Source: an uncultured Pelagibacteraceae bacterium | Lineage (GTDB): Bacteria > Pseudomonadota > Alphaproteobacteria > Pelagibacterales > Pelagibacteraceae | Length of the DNA stretch: 64,000 nucleotides | Assembly: GCA_902543245.1 (NCBI GenBank) | Contig: CACBXQ010000002.1 | Location: 62,001-126,000, forward strand | Direction: 5' to 3' | Shown: positions 1 through 7,984 of the stretch, one piece after another | How positions within the stretch are numbered: the stretch's first letter is position 1 | Layout: every line of letters starts with the position of its first letter | Notes under the pieces: model-generated | The model's input: only the letters and a program-made list of their open reading frames with translations | The model's database searches: none | What the model was told of the DNA's origin: nothing | Made by a program: the position numbers and the translations under genes

Positions 1-1105
1 AATAATTTAAAAATAATTTGCTCTTTAATAATCTTTTAAACAAAAAATTTCTTAGAAAAATTAGCATTGGGTTAGATACTTGAAAAGCAAAAGAATTTAA
101 TTTTGATCTCCAATTAACAGATAGAATTTTTTTTAGTCTTATTTGATACTTTTTTTTTGAATTATTATTAATACATTGAAATATATCATTTGCTGTTTCT
201 ATACTCTGAGATGCTCCTTGAGCAAAAGAAGGTGGAAAAGTAAATAAAGCATCACCAGACATGTAAATATTTTTATATTTTGAAATGGGAATTTTATTAC
301 TAATAAAAATAGGAAATACTTTGGTCTCTTCTAGATTTTCAAATTTTATATCTGAATAACTATTTAAAATTTTTTTAAAAAAGCTTAAAAAATTCTCTGA
401 TTGGTAGATATTATGATTATTTAATTCAGATTTAGACAGTTTTTTTTTAAATATTGCTACAAAATTGAAATCATTCTTTTGATTAACTGGATAAACCACA
501 TAATGAAATTTTGGCCCCATAAATATCGAAATATCATGATTAGTATTTTGTTTAAGATTTGCTCTTAAAGCTAAACAATTATTAAATTTGGGTAAAATTT
601 CATTTTCTGCAACTAATGATCTTGAATTTGATAAAGCTCCATCTGTAACAATTAAATAATCGAAATTTTCAGATGAATTATCTGAAAAGTTCGCTTTGAT
701 GATATTTGAATTTTCTACATTTTTAAGGGTAACATTATATTTAATCTTACTCTCGGGAATATTTTGAATTAAAAATTTTAATAAAGTTGATCTCTTAAGT
801 GTTGTATATCGATTTTGATTATCATTGAATTGCTTTAGATCTATTTCTGAAATTTTCTCATTATTATTTAAATTAAAGAAGTTAATCTTTGTTGGAAATG
901 ACAAATCTGATGCTGGGATATTTTTAAAGCCGATTTTATTCAAAAGTTTAATACTATTAACTGATAACTGAATTCCATAACCTACATCTACTCTAGGGTT
1001 TTTTAGTTTTTCATAAATTTTATATTCATAATCTTTATGATTATTTAAAATATTTGCAAAGTACAACCCAGAAATCCCTCCTCCAATTATTCCAATTTTT
1101 TTCAT
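1..1105 (-). CDS. FAD-dependent monooxygenase, partial at the window edge
   Basis: The frame opens at an ATG at 1105 and runs about 368 codons to position 1 with no stop, so the C-terminus lies outside the window. The N-terminus shows the Rossmann dinucleotide-binding pattern IGGGISGL near residues 6-13. Around residues 282-300 there is a GDALFTFPP...QGASQSIE stretch, matching the GD...P..GQG motif of the UbiH / p-hydroxybenzoate hydroxylase flavoprotein monooxygenase superfamily. These enzymes use FAD, NAD(P)H and O2 to hydroxylate aromatic or quinone-like substrates; the substrate cannot be read from sequence. The start overlaps the mutY stop by one base (TAATG), implying translational coupling on the same mRNA. 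A ubiquinone hydroxylase is possible but not shown. Confidence 0.75.
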   Translation of the reverse strand, partial: MKKIGIIGGGISGLYFANILNNHKDYEYKIYEKLKNPRVDVGYGIQLSVNSIKLLNKIGFKNIPASDLSFPTKINFFNLNNNEKISEIDLKQFNDNQNRYTTLKRSTLLKFLIQNIPESKIKYNVTLKNVENSNIIKANFSDNSSENFDYLIVTDGALSNSRSLVAENEILPKFNNCLALRANLKQNTNHDISIFMGPKFHYVVYPVNQKNDFNFVAIFKKKLSKSELNNHNIYQSENFLSFFKKILNSYSDIKFENLEETKVFPIFISNKIPISKYKNIYMSGDALFTFPPSFAQGASQSIETANDIFQCINNNSKKKYQIRLKKILSVNWRSKLNSFAFQVSNPMLIFLRNFLFKRLLKSKLFLNY

Positions 1106-2094
1106 TAATCTCTTATTACTGAATTTAGTAATTTCTTTGTAAACGAAGGTAAAGTAAAATTTTTTAGATTATTAATACCAACGTACAATCCATTATGGTA
1201 TGGCACATGCTTTGACTTTTTCATAATAATTTTCATATGCATATTTGATATGTTAATACTTATTCTTTTTCCAACTTGATTTTCATATTTCGACTTTGTA
1301 ATTTCTGTCATCGGCAAAATTGGCATTCCTTTTAAAAAATTGAATTTATGATTTTTGATTAAATAATAATTTTTATATTTATTTTTTAATAACCTTATCT
1401 CAAAAAATTTTTGATTATATGCTTTATTGATTTTAGTTAAGTGAAAATCTTTTTTTTTAAATGAAATACAATTTTTTTTAATTGGGCACTCATTACATTT
1501 TGGATTAATTGGTTTACAAATCAATGCACCTATCTCCATAATTGCTTGAGCATAATCACTCGCCCTATTTGATTCACCAAAAAATGATTTATTTTTTTTC
1601 AAATTTTCTTTTGATATTTCTTGTTCTTTTTTTAAATATAAAGTTCTTTTCAAAATTCTTTCTACATTACCATCTAAAGGAATTATTTTTTTATTATAAG
1701 CAATGGCCATAATTGCTTTTGATGTATAATCACCAATTCCAGGTAGAGTTTTAAGATCATCCTCGTTATCAGGAAGCTTGCCTTTAAATTCTTTAAGTAT
1801 TTTTTTAGCTGTATTTTTTAAATTTCTAGCCCTAGAATAATAGCCCAAACCTTCCCAGCACTTCATTAACTTTTCATTTCTTATTTTTGATAAACTTTCT
1901 AAGTCTGGAATCTTTAAAATAAATTCATTAAAATATGGAATAACAGTTTTTACTTGTGTTTGCTGCAACATAAATTCACTCACCAAAGTAAAGTATTGTT
2001 TTTTTTTGTTAGAAGCCTTTACTCTCCATGGTAATATCCGTTTATTATTATCATACCATTTAATTATTTTTTTTGATATGTTTGTATTTCTCAT
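1105..2094 (-). CDS. mutY: A/G-specific adenine DNA glycosylase MutY
   Basis: Removes adenine mispaired with 8-oxoguanine in base excision repair. The catalytic segment SEFMLQQTQV contains the Glu (E40) equivalent to E. coli E37. The helix-hairpin-helix LPGIGDYTSKAI lies at 117-128, and the conserved Asp is in PLDGNV (D141). A 4Fe-4S cluster signature Cys193-X6-Cys200-X2-Cys203-X5-Cys209 has the MutY/Nth spacing. The C-terminal recognition domain (about 220-329) is lysine-rich and poorly conserved. Its start codon abuts the divergent dciA-like gene with no spacer (CATATG), so its promoter must lie inside that gene. The downstream FAD monooxygenase is coupled by a one-base overlap. Confidence 0.95.
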   Translation of the reverse strand: MRNTNISKKIIKWYDNNKRILPWRVKASNKKKQYFTLVSEFMLQQTQVKTVIPYFNEFILKIPDLESLSKIRNEKLMKCWEGLGYYSRARNLKNTAKKILKEFKGKLPDNEDDLKTLPGIGDYTSKAIMAIAYNKKIIPLDGNVERILKRTLYLKKEQEISKENLKKNKSFFGESNRASDYAQAIMEIGALICKPINPKCNECPIKKNCISFKKKDFHLTKINKAYNQKFFEIRLLKNKYKNYYLIKNHKFNFLKGMPILPMTEITKSKYENQVGKRISINISNMHMKIIMKKSKHVPYHNGLYVGINNLKNFTLPSFTKKLLNSVIRD

Positions 2095-2436
2095 ATGCAG
2101 TTTAAAAGTAATAATAGATACAGACGTAAATCAACACAAGGGCTAAGATCATTAGGAGACAGTCTGCCTAAAATAGTTAAAGACAAAATTTTAAAAAAAT
2201 CTGATACATACTCAAAACTTTTAAATAACTGGGATAAATTAGCAGATAATGAGATTCATAAATTCTGTAAGCCAGAATCTATTACTAATATTGGAGATTC
2301 AAGCATCAAAATACTAAACTTAAAAGTCACACCAGGCAAAGAAGTAGATGTTGAATATGCTAGAGATGATATAATTAAAAATATTAATATATTTTTTAAA
2401 AAAAAAATTGTAGATAAAATTAAGATTAAAAAATAA
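2095..2436 (+). CDS. DUF721 / DciA-like protein
   Basis: A 113-residue basic protein with the DUF721 arrangement: a basic N-terminal arm, then a domain where LLNNWDKLADNEIHKFCKPE matches the family's W..I.G..iA..t.P region, and a C-terminal part ending in an FFKKKIVDKIKIKK tail. DciA proteins load the replicative helicase DnaB in bacteria lacking DnaC. In alphaproteobacteria DUF721 genes often lie beside mutY and a DsbA-like gene, as here. The function is a family-level inference. It is followed two bases later by the DsbA-like gene and is probably cotranscribed with it and smc. No Shine-Dalgarno sequence is visible before the ATG. Confidence 0.7.
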   Translation: MQFKSNNRYRRKSTQGLRSLGDSLPKIVKDKILKKSDTYSKLLNNWDKLADNEIHKFCKPESITNIGDSSIKILNLKVTPGKEVDVEYARDDIIKNINIFFKKKIVDKIKIKK

Positions 2437-2438
2437 TA

Positions 2439-3014
2439 ATGTTAAAAAAATATCTATTTTCCTTACTAATTTTGTTAATTTCTTCGTTTGCAAACGCTGA
2501 CATAAATTATATTTCTGAAGGTAATAAAGACGCTAAAATTGAAATAATAGTTTATGAATCACTAACGTGTGGACATTGTGCAAGTTTTCATAAGGATGTT
2601 TATCCTGGATTAAAAGAAGAATTTATTGATACTGGATTAGCAAAAATTGAATTTAGACATTTTCCCTTAGATTATGCCGCACTTCAGGCTGCAAAACTTT
2701 CGCAATGCCAAAGTGATAATTCATTAAATATTTTAAAAGCACTATATTCCAACCAAAAAAAATGGGCTAAAGGAAGTACTAAAGAAGAGGTAAATGAAAA
2801 TTTAAGAAATTTTTTTGTTAGCGAGGGAATTAATATAGATTTTGAAAAATGTATAAATGACAAAAAAGTTGAAGATTTTGTAATAAATAGCCGAATCAAT
2901 GGTGCTAAAGATTATGAAATTAATGCAACTCCAACGATGATAATTAACGGTAAAAAGTTCGAAAAAGCTTTAAACTTTAAAAATATAAAAAATTATCTAG
3001 AAAAAATGATATAA
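2439..3014 (+). CDS. Periplasmic DsbA-family thiol:disulfide oxidoreductase
   Basis: 191 residues. The N-terminus is a signal peptide (KK, hydrophobic core, cleavage predicted after FANA at residue 20), placing the protein in the periplasm. A thioredoxin-type redox motif C44-G-H-C47 follows the first beta strand (YESLTCGHCASF), and the cis-proline loop ATPTMIING lies near residue 165. This is the Thioredoxin_4 / DsbA-like layout. It may oxidise or isomerise disulfides of exported proteins; the redox partner is not in the window. The gene sits 2 bases after the DciA-like gene and 7 bases before smc. Confidence 0.88.
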   Translation: MLKKYLFSLLILLISSFANADINYISEGNKDAKIEIIVYESLTCGHCASFHKDVYPGLKEEFIDTGLAKIEFRHFPLDYAALQAAKLSQCQSDNSLNILKALYSNQKKWAKGSTKEEVNENLRNFFVSEGINIDFEKCINDKKVEDFVINSRINGAKDYEINATPTMIINGKKFEKALNFKNIKNYLEKMI

Positions 3015-3021
3015 GTCATGA

Positions 3022-5595
3022 ATGGAGTTCAAAAAAATTCAACTTAATGGCTTTAAGTCATTTGCTGAAAGAACAAATTTTCTTATTGAAAAAGGACTCA
3101 CAGGTATAGTTGGGCCTAACGGTTGTGGGAAATCAAATATTGTTGAATCATTAAGGTGGTGTATGGGCGAAACATCTGCAAAGAGCATGAGGGGTTCTGG
3201 AATGGAGGATGTTATTTTTTCAGGAACCTCAAATAAGCCCTCAAAGAATATTGCTGAAGTATCAATTCTTATTAGCAATGAAAATGGTGATGCACCATTG
3301 CAATATAAAGATCTAGACAATGTTGAGGTGAGAAGAAAAATTGAAAAAGACAAAGGTTCAAAATTTTATATAAATGATAAAGAAGTACGAGCAAAAGATG
3401 CTCAAATGCTTTTTGCTGATTTATCTACTGGAGCACATTCACCATCAATTATTAGTCAAGGGCGTATAGGCGCTTTGGTTACAGCAAAACCAACAGATAG
3501 AAGGGCAATATTAGAAGAAGCAGCTGGTATTTCTGGCTTACATGTACGTAGGCATGAAGCTGAATTAAGGCTTGAAGCTGCAGAAAATAATTTAAAAAGA
3601 GCAGATGAATTGAGAAGACAACAAGAAAGACAATTAGCTAGTTTGCAAAAGCAAGCAGAGGAGGCAACTAAGTATAAATTAATTTCTGAAGAGATTAAAA
3701 AACTCGAGGCTGGATTATATTATTTAAGATTAAAAGATATTGATAATGAAATTAAAATAGAAGATGAAATCAATAGCGAAGCAGATGCAAAAGTACAAGA
3801 GTTTAATAAGAAACTAGGAGATTTTGAAACTGAAATACAAAATAATTTAAATCAAGTAATTCCAATTAGAGAAAAAAATACAGAAAATTTATCTAAAATT
3901 CAAAGGCTTAACCTTGAGTTAAAAAGCATTGATGAAGAAAATGACAGAATAAAAAAAGAAATTGAAACGGTAAAAATTTCATTAAAAATTATAGATGAGG
4001 ATATTGATAGAGAGAAAAGCATTATAATTGACGCAAATTCAAATGAAAAAAGGCTTAAAGAAGAGAAGAAGGATTTAATAGAAATTGATTCTAAATATTT
4101 CGATACAGAGAAAAAATCCAATGAAGATCTGGATAATGCAAAATTAGCACTAAAAAAAGAACAGGAAATGGTAGAAAAAATTATTGGTCAGTTTAGCTAC
4201 GAAAATTTAAGAAAAAATATAGATAATATTAAGAATATAAATTTAGAAATAGATAAAGTTCAAAATCTTTTAAACGAAAATAACATTTCAATGGCAATGA
4301 ATATTCTTCATAATTGTAAAACTCAACTCTCAAATTTATTACAAAATATTGATGAGGGGGAAGACAGTGTAAAAATTTCTGAAGTTAATTCAAAAAATGA
4401 GTCAATTAAAAAACTACAAGAAGAATATGCTGATAGTTACAGTAAAAATCAAAGTATAAAAAATGATTCTTTAAAAAGAAAAGAAAGAATTAAAGTAATA
4501 GAAAAGGAATTAGAAAGTTGGAAAAATCTTTTATCTAAATCAGAAAAAATGGTTTCCCAATTAAATGATAGAAAATCTAAATTAAATGAAAAACTTATTG
4601 AACTTGAAAATCAACCTCGATCGCAAGCTGAAAAAAAAGGACAGATATCTGAAAATTTAAGAATTTCAGACAAAGAGAAAATTGATAATGAAAAATTAAT
4701 TGACGAACTTGACCATAAAGTTTCTCAACTAAGAAATGATTTAAAAACTACTAAAGAGAACTCAATCGAAATTAGGGAAAGAAAAGCAAGCTCGGGGGCG
4801 ACTATAGATGGTTTAAATAAAAGAAGAAATGACTTGTTAGATAGAATTGAAACAGATCTTAATATAAAAGAAAATAATTTATTAGAATTTTCTAATTTAG
4901 AAAAAGAAGATGAATTTCCAGATGCTGTATCTCAAGAAGAAAGTCTAGATAAAAAAAAAAGAGATAGAGAAAAACTTGGGAGTGTGAATTTAAGAGCTGA
5001 CGAAGAAACGCAAAAATATGAGAATGAAATAAAAAAAATGGAACAAGATAGGCAGGATCTTGTGACTGCTATAATTAAATTAAAAGAAAGTATTAATGAG
5101 CTTAATCAAAAAGGAAGGGAAAGACTTTTGGAGGCATTTCAAAAAGTTAACAGAAAATTTAACGAGGTTTACACTAAATTATTTAATGGAGGAAATGCAA
5201 AACTAGAACTTGTTGATGCTGAAGACCCTTTAGAGGCTGGATTAGAACTTTTGGTAAGCCCACCTGGAAAAAGATTGCAATCAATCACTCTTTTATCAGG
5301 AGGTGAGCAAGCTCTTACTGCATTATCTTTAATTTTTGCTGTTTTTTTAACCAACCCATCTCCAATATGTGTATTGGATGAAGTTGACGCTCCTTTAGAT
5401 GATGCCAATGTAACTAGATTTTGTAACTTGCTTGATGAATTGACAAAAATAACTAGCACAAGATTTATCATTGTTACACACCACGCATTAACAATGTCAA
5501 AAATGGATAGACTATATGGTGTAACTATGCCCGAAAAAGGTATTAGCCAATTAGTGGCAGTTGATTTGCAAAAAGCAGAGAGTATGGTAGCTTAA
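3022..5595 (+). CDS. smc: Chromosome segregation ATPase SMC, short form
   Basis: The N-terminal ATPase head has Walker A GPNGCGKSN at 31-39. The C-terminal head has the ABC signature LSGGEQALTALSL from about residue 758 and Walker B CVLDEVDAPLDD from about 783. Between them are two long charged coiled coils (about 165-385 and 450-690). The protein is 857 residues, whereas bacterial SMC proteins are usually about 1150-1200. The roughly 150-residue globular hinge expected at mid-chain is not recognisable; about 55 residues (about 390-447) occupy that place. SMC dimers organise and segregate the chromosome. Start: ATG 3022 (MEFKKIQLNGFKSF) fits the family N-terminus; ATG 3018 is in another frame. 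No scpA or scpB is in the window. Confidence 0.93.
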   Translation: MEFKKIQLNGFKSFAERTNFLIEKGLTGIVGPNGCGKSNIVESLRWCMGETSAKSMRGSGMEDVIFSGTSNKPSKNIAEVSILISNENGDAPLQYKDLDNVEVRRKIEKDKGSKFYINDKEVRAKDAQMLFADLSTGAHSPSIISQGRIGALVTAKPTDRRAILEEAAGISGLHVRRHEAELRLEAAENNLKRADELRRQQERQLASLQKQAEEATKYKLISEEIKKLEAGLYYLRLKDIDNEIKIEDEINSEADAKVQEFNKKLGDFETEIQNNLNQVIPIREKNTENLSKIQRLNLELKSIDEENDRIKKEIETVKISLKIIDEDIDREKSIIIDANSNEKRLKEEKKDLIEIDSKYFDTEKKSNEDLDNAKLALKKEQEMVEKIIGQFSYENLRKNIDNIKNINLEIDKVQNLLNENNISMAMNILHNCKTQLSNLLQNIDEGEDSVKISEVNSKNESIKKLQEEYADSYSKNQSIKNDSLKRKERIKVIEKELESWKNLLSKSEKMVSQLNDRKSKLNEKLIELENQPRSQAEKKGQISENLRISDKEKIDNEKLIDELDHKVSQLRNDLKTTKENSIEIRERKASSGATIDGLNKRRNDLLDRIETDLNIKENNLLEFSNLEKEDEFPDAVSQEESLDKKKRDREKLGSVNLRADEETQKYENEIKKMEQDRQDLVTAIIKLKESINELNQKGRERLLEAFQKVNRKFNEVYTKLFNGGNAKLELVDAEDPLEAGLELLVSPPGKRLQSITLLSGGEQALTALSLIFAVFLTNPSPICVLDEVDAPLDDANVTRFCNLLDELTKITSTRFIIVTHHALTMSKMDRLYGVTMPEKGISQLVAVDLQKAESMVA

Positions 5596-5604
5596 ACTTG
5601 ATTG

Positions 5605-5880
5605 ATGACTAAAGATAAGTTTAAAACTCGCTTAGAGATTGCAAAAAATAAGATTTTAGAAAAAAATACAGATAAATCCTCTCAAAACACCTCTTCATTT
5701 GGTAGCGCCTTCAAATTAAGTACTGAATTAGTGTCTGCAGTTGTAGTTGGGACAATTATTGGGTTTATTTTAGACAATACCTTTGGTACTAAACCTTGGT
5801 TAATATTAATTTTTTTTTTCGTAGGTGTTGTAGCTGGAATAATGAATGTTATTAAATCTGCGAAAAATTTACAAAAATAA
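5605..5880 (+). CDS. atpI: F0F1 ATP synthase assembly protein AtpI/AtpZ-like
   Basis: About 91 residues with a charged N-terminal arm and two predicted membrane helices (ELVSAVVVGTIIGFILD and WLILIFFFVGVVAGIMNV) joined by a short FGTKPW turn, the layout of the AtpI/AtpZ family. The family helps assemble the c-ring or conduct Mg2+ and sits first in ATP synthase operons, as here directly before atpB. The open frame extends to a TTG at 5602, but the ATG at 5605 is the more likely start. It begins nine bases after the smc stop, so it may be read through from smc. Confidence 0.82.
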   Translation: MTKDKFKTRLEIAKNKILEKNTDKSSQNTSSFGSAFKLSTELVSAVVVGTIIGFILDNTFGTKPWLILIFFFVGVVAGIMNVIKSAKNLQK

Positions 5881-5891
5881 CGTTTTTATTT

Positions 5892-6626
5892 ATGGCAACA
5901 AATCCAATGCACCAATTCGAAGTTTACAGAATTGGACCAGAAATTAAACTTGGAAATATAGATATATCGTTTACCAACGCCAGTTTATTTATGGTAGTGA
6001 GTGTTATAGGAATATTAATAATTTTTAATTTAGGTACAAAAAAAAACTCACTCATACCAGATAAGATGCAGTTGTTGGCTGAGTTAAGCTACACATTTGT
6101 TTCCAAAATGATTAGTGATACAGCTGGGTCAAAGGCAAAACCTTATTTTTCATTTATTTTTTCATTATTTATGTTTGTTCTATTCTGTAATATGTTTGGG
6201 ATGATACCTTATACATTTACAGTAACTAGCCATATAATTGTTACATTTGTTTTGGCTGCATTCATTTTCATTGGTGTTACTATTATTGGATTTGCAAAAC
6301 ATGGTATTGGTTATTTAAAACTGTTTGTACCAAGTGGAGTGCCAATTGTTTTATTGCCTTTAATTGTTGTAATTGAGGTGATTTCATATCTAAGCAGACC
6401 AGTGAGTCTTTCTGTAAGATTGTTTGCAAATATGATGGCTGGACATACAATGATGAAGGTTTTTGGAGGTTTTGTCATCAGCCTAGGTATAGTTGGAGGA
6501 TGGTTACCTCTAAGTTTTTCAGTTGCATTAACAGGTTTGGAGATACTAGTTGCTTTTCTTCAAGCATATGTGTTTGCAATTTTAACATGCATTTATTTAA
6601 ATGATGCATTAAATTTACACCATTAA
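5892..6626 (+). CDS. atpB: ATP synthase F0 subunit a
   Basis: 244 residues, hydrophobic, with five to six membrane helices. The conserved helix SLSVRLFANMMAGH carries the essential arginine (R176, equivalent to E. coli aR210), which works against the c-ring carboxylate during proton transfer. The following segment ALTGLEILVAFLQAYVFAIL is the other conserved half-channel helix, and the protein ends in histidines (LHH) as is usual in alphaproteobacteria. It forms the proton channel of F0 in the inner membrane. It is the second gene of the F0 cluster; the F1 genes are not in this window, consistent with the split arrangement in alphaproteobacteria. Confidence 0.97.
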   Translation: MATNPMHQFEVYRIGPEIKLGNIDISFTNASLFMVVSVIGILIIFNLGTKKNSLIPDKMQLLAELSYTFVSKMISDTAGSKAKPYFSFIFSLFMFVLFCNMFGMIPYTFTVTSHIIVTFVLAAFIFIGVTIIGFAKHGIGYLKLFVPSGVPIVLLPLIVVIEVISYLSRPVSLSVRLFANMMAGHTMMKVFGGFVISLGIVGGWLPLSFSVALTGLEILVAFLQAYVFAILTCIYLNDALNLHH

Positions 6627-6644
6627 TTAACATAGGAGGATATA

Positions 6645-6872
6645 ATGGAACTAGAAGCAGCAAAAATGATAGGAGCAGGCTTAGCGGCAATTGCCTTAGC
6701 TGGTGCAGGAGTGGGGATAGGTATTATATTTGGTAATTACCTTTCAGGAGCTATGAGAAATCCCTCTGCAGCTCAAAAACAGTTCCCTAATTTATTATTA
6801 GGATTTGCACTTGCAGAAGCGACTGGTCTTTTTGGATTAGTTGTAGCGCTTATTATTTTATTTGCGTTTTAA
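6645..6872 (+). CDS. atpE: ATP synthase F0 subunit c (proteolipid)
   Basis: 75 residues forming a two-helix hairpin. Helix 1 is glycine-rich (AGLAAIALAGAGVGIGIIFG), the polar loop holds RNP, and helix 2 holds the proton-carrying glutamate E58 in LLGFALAEATGLFG. The residues around E58 look like a proton-type c subunit, with no obvious sodium-binding set. A strong Shine-Dalgarno sequence (AGGAGG at about 6635) lies eight bases before the ATG, stronger than for its neighbours. This fits the high copy number of c subunits per complex. Confidence 0.97.
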   Translation: MELEAAKMIGAGLAAIALAGAGVGIGIIFGNYLSGAMRNPSAAQKQFPNLLLGFALAEATGLFGLVVALIILFAF

Positions 6873-6875
6873 TTA

Positions 6876-7460
6876 ATGAAAAAAGTTTTTGTTAATTTAA
6901 TAATACCAAGCTTATTTTTCACTTCGGTAAATGCTGCCGAAAGTGGTGGTATGCCACAATTGAATCCAGAGTTCTGGCTTTCTCAAATATTTTGGCTTAC
7001 GATCACTTTTGGTATCCTTTATATTGTTTTAGCAAAATTAATTTTACCAAAAATAAGTGGAAACTTAGAGATGAGGAAAGCTCAAATATTAGATAATATT
7101 GAAACAGCTGAAAAACAGAGAGAAGAGAGTGAAGGTAAAATCAAAGAATATGAAAAATTGATTATTGAATGTAAAAATGAAGCTAAAGCATTGATAAGTG
7201 AAACAAGAGAAAAAGTTAACAAAGACATAGCTGAAAAAAATGACCAAATAGAGAAGGAAATTAAAGAAGAAATTAAAAAGGCCGAACTGGAGATTAACAA
7301 TCTAATGAAGAATGCTCCAGAAAAAATAAACAAAATTGCAATTGATACCTCTAACGAATTAATAAAAGGTTTAGTAGGTGCAGAAGTTAATCAAAGTAGC
7401 TTATCTGCAATTGTAGAAGACCTTTCATCAAAAAATAAGGGTAATTATTATGGCAATTGA
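6876..7460 (+). CDS. atpF2: ATP synthase F0 subunit b-prime
   Basis: 194 residues. An N-terminal hydrophobic stretch ending VNA-AES resembles a signal sequence and precedes the stator membrane helix (FWLTITFGILYIVLAKLILP, about 38-57). A long charged alpha-helical stalk follows. The NPEFWLSQIFWL segment is typical of the b-prime branch found in alphaproteobacteria and phototrophs, which pairs with b in a heterodimeric peripheral stalk. It lies between atpE (3 bases) and atpF, whose start it overlaps by 11 bases, indicating coupled translation of the two stalk subunits. Confidence 0.92.
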   Translation: MKKVFVNLIIPSLFFTSVNAAESGGMPQLNPEFWLSQIFWLTITFGILYIVLAKLILPKISGNLEMRKAQILDNIETAEKQREESEGKIKEYEKLIIECKNEAKALISETREKVNKDIAEKNDQIEKEIKEEIKKAELEINNLMKNAPEKINKIAIDTSNELIKGLVGAEVNQSSLSAIVEDLSSKNKGNYYGN

Positions 7461-7938
7461 TGCAACATTTTGGGTAGCTGTCTCATTTTTCATCTTCATT
7501 GGTGGACTTGTTTATTTAAAAATCCCACAAAAAGTAAGCAATATACTTTCTGATCAAATTTTGGATATTAAAAAGGAAATTGATGAAAGTGAAAAACTAA
7601 GGGCTGAGGCAAAAACTTTATTAGCTAATTCTCAAAAGAAACTTGATGAAGTAAATAATTTGAAGAAAGAAATACTAGAGCAAGCAAAAAAAGATAGTGA
7701 AATGTTAGTAATCGAGATTAATGAAAAGTTTTATAAATCATCTGAAATTAAAAAAAAATTAGCTGAAAATAAAATTATACAAATGAAGGAGAACGCTATA
7801 AAAGAAATAAAAAATATTTCTGCTAAAATAGCCATCGAGTCAGTTATAAGAATAATTAATACGTCAATAGATAAATCTAAACTAGATAAGATTTTTGAGC
7901 AAAATTTAGAAGAAGCTAAAACTGCTTTTAAAAAATAA
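7450..7938 (+). CDS. atpF: ATP synthase F0 subunit b
   Basis: 162 residues: one N-terminal membrane helix (ATFWVAVSFFIFIGGLVYLKIP) followed by a heptad-like charged helix, the peripheral stalk architecture. The ATG at 7450 lies inside the 3-prime end of the b-prime gene. It holds the F1 head against rotation by pairing with b-prime and binding delta/alpha. It is the last gene of the F0 cluster. Only 46 bases separate it from crtI, so readthrough into the carotenoid genes is possible. Confidence 0.93.
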   Translation: MAIDATFWVAVSFFIFIGGLVYLKIPQKVSNILSDQILDIKKEIDESEKLRAEAKTLLANSQKKLDEVNNLKKEILEQAKKDSEMLVIEINEKFYKSSEIKKKLAENKIIQMKENAIKEIKNISAKIAIESVIRIINTSIDKSKLDKIFEQNLEEAKTAFKK

Positions 7939-7984
7939 TTAAATATTTAGTACTTTTTTCAAAAAAAAAATATAAATTATAAAT

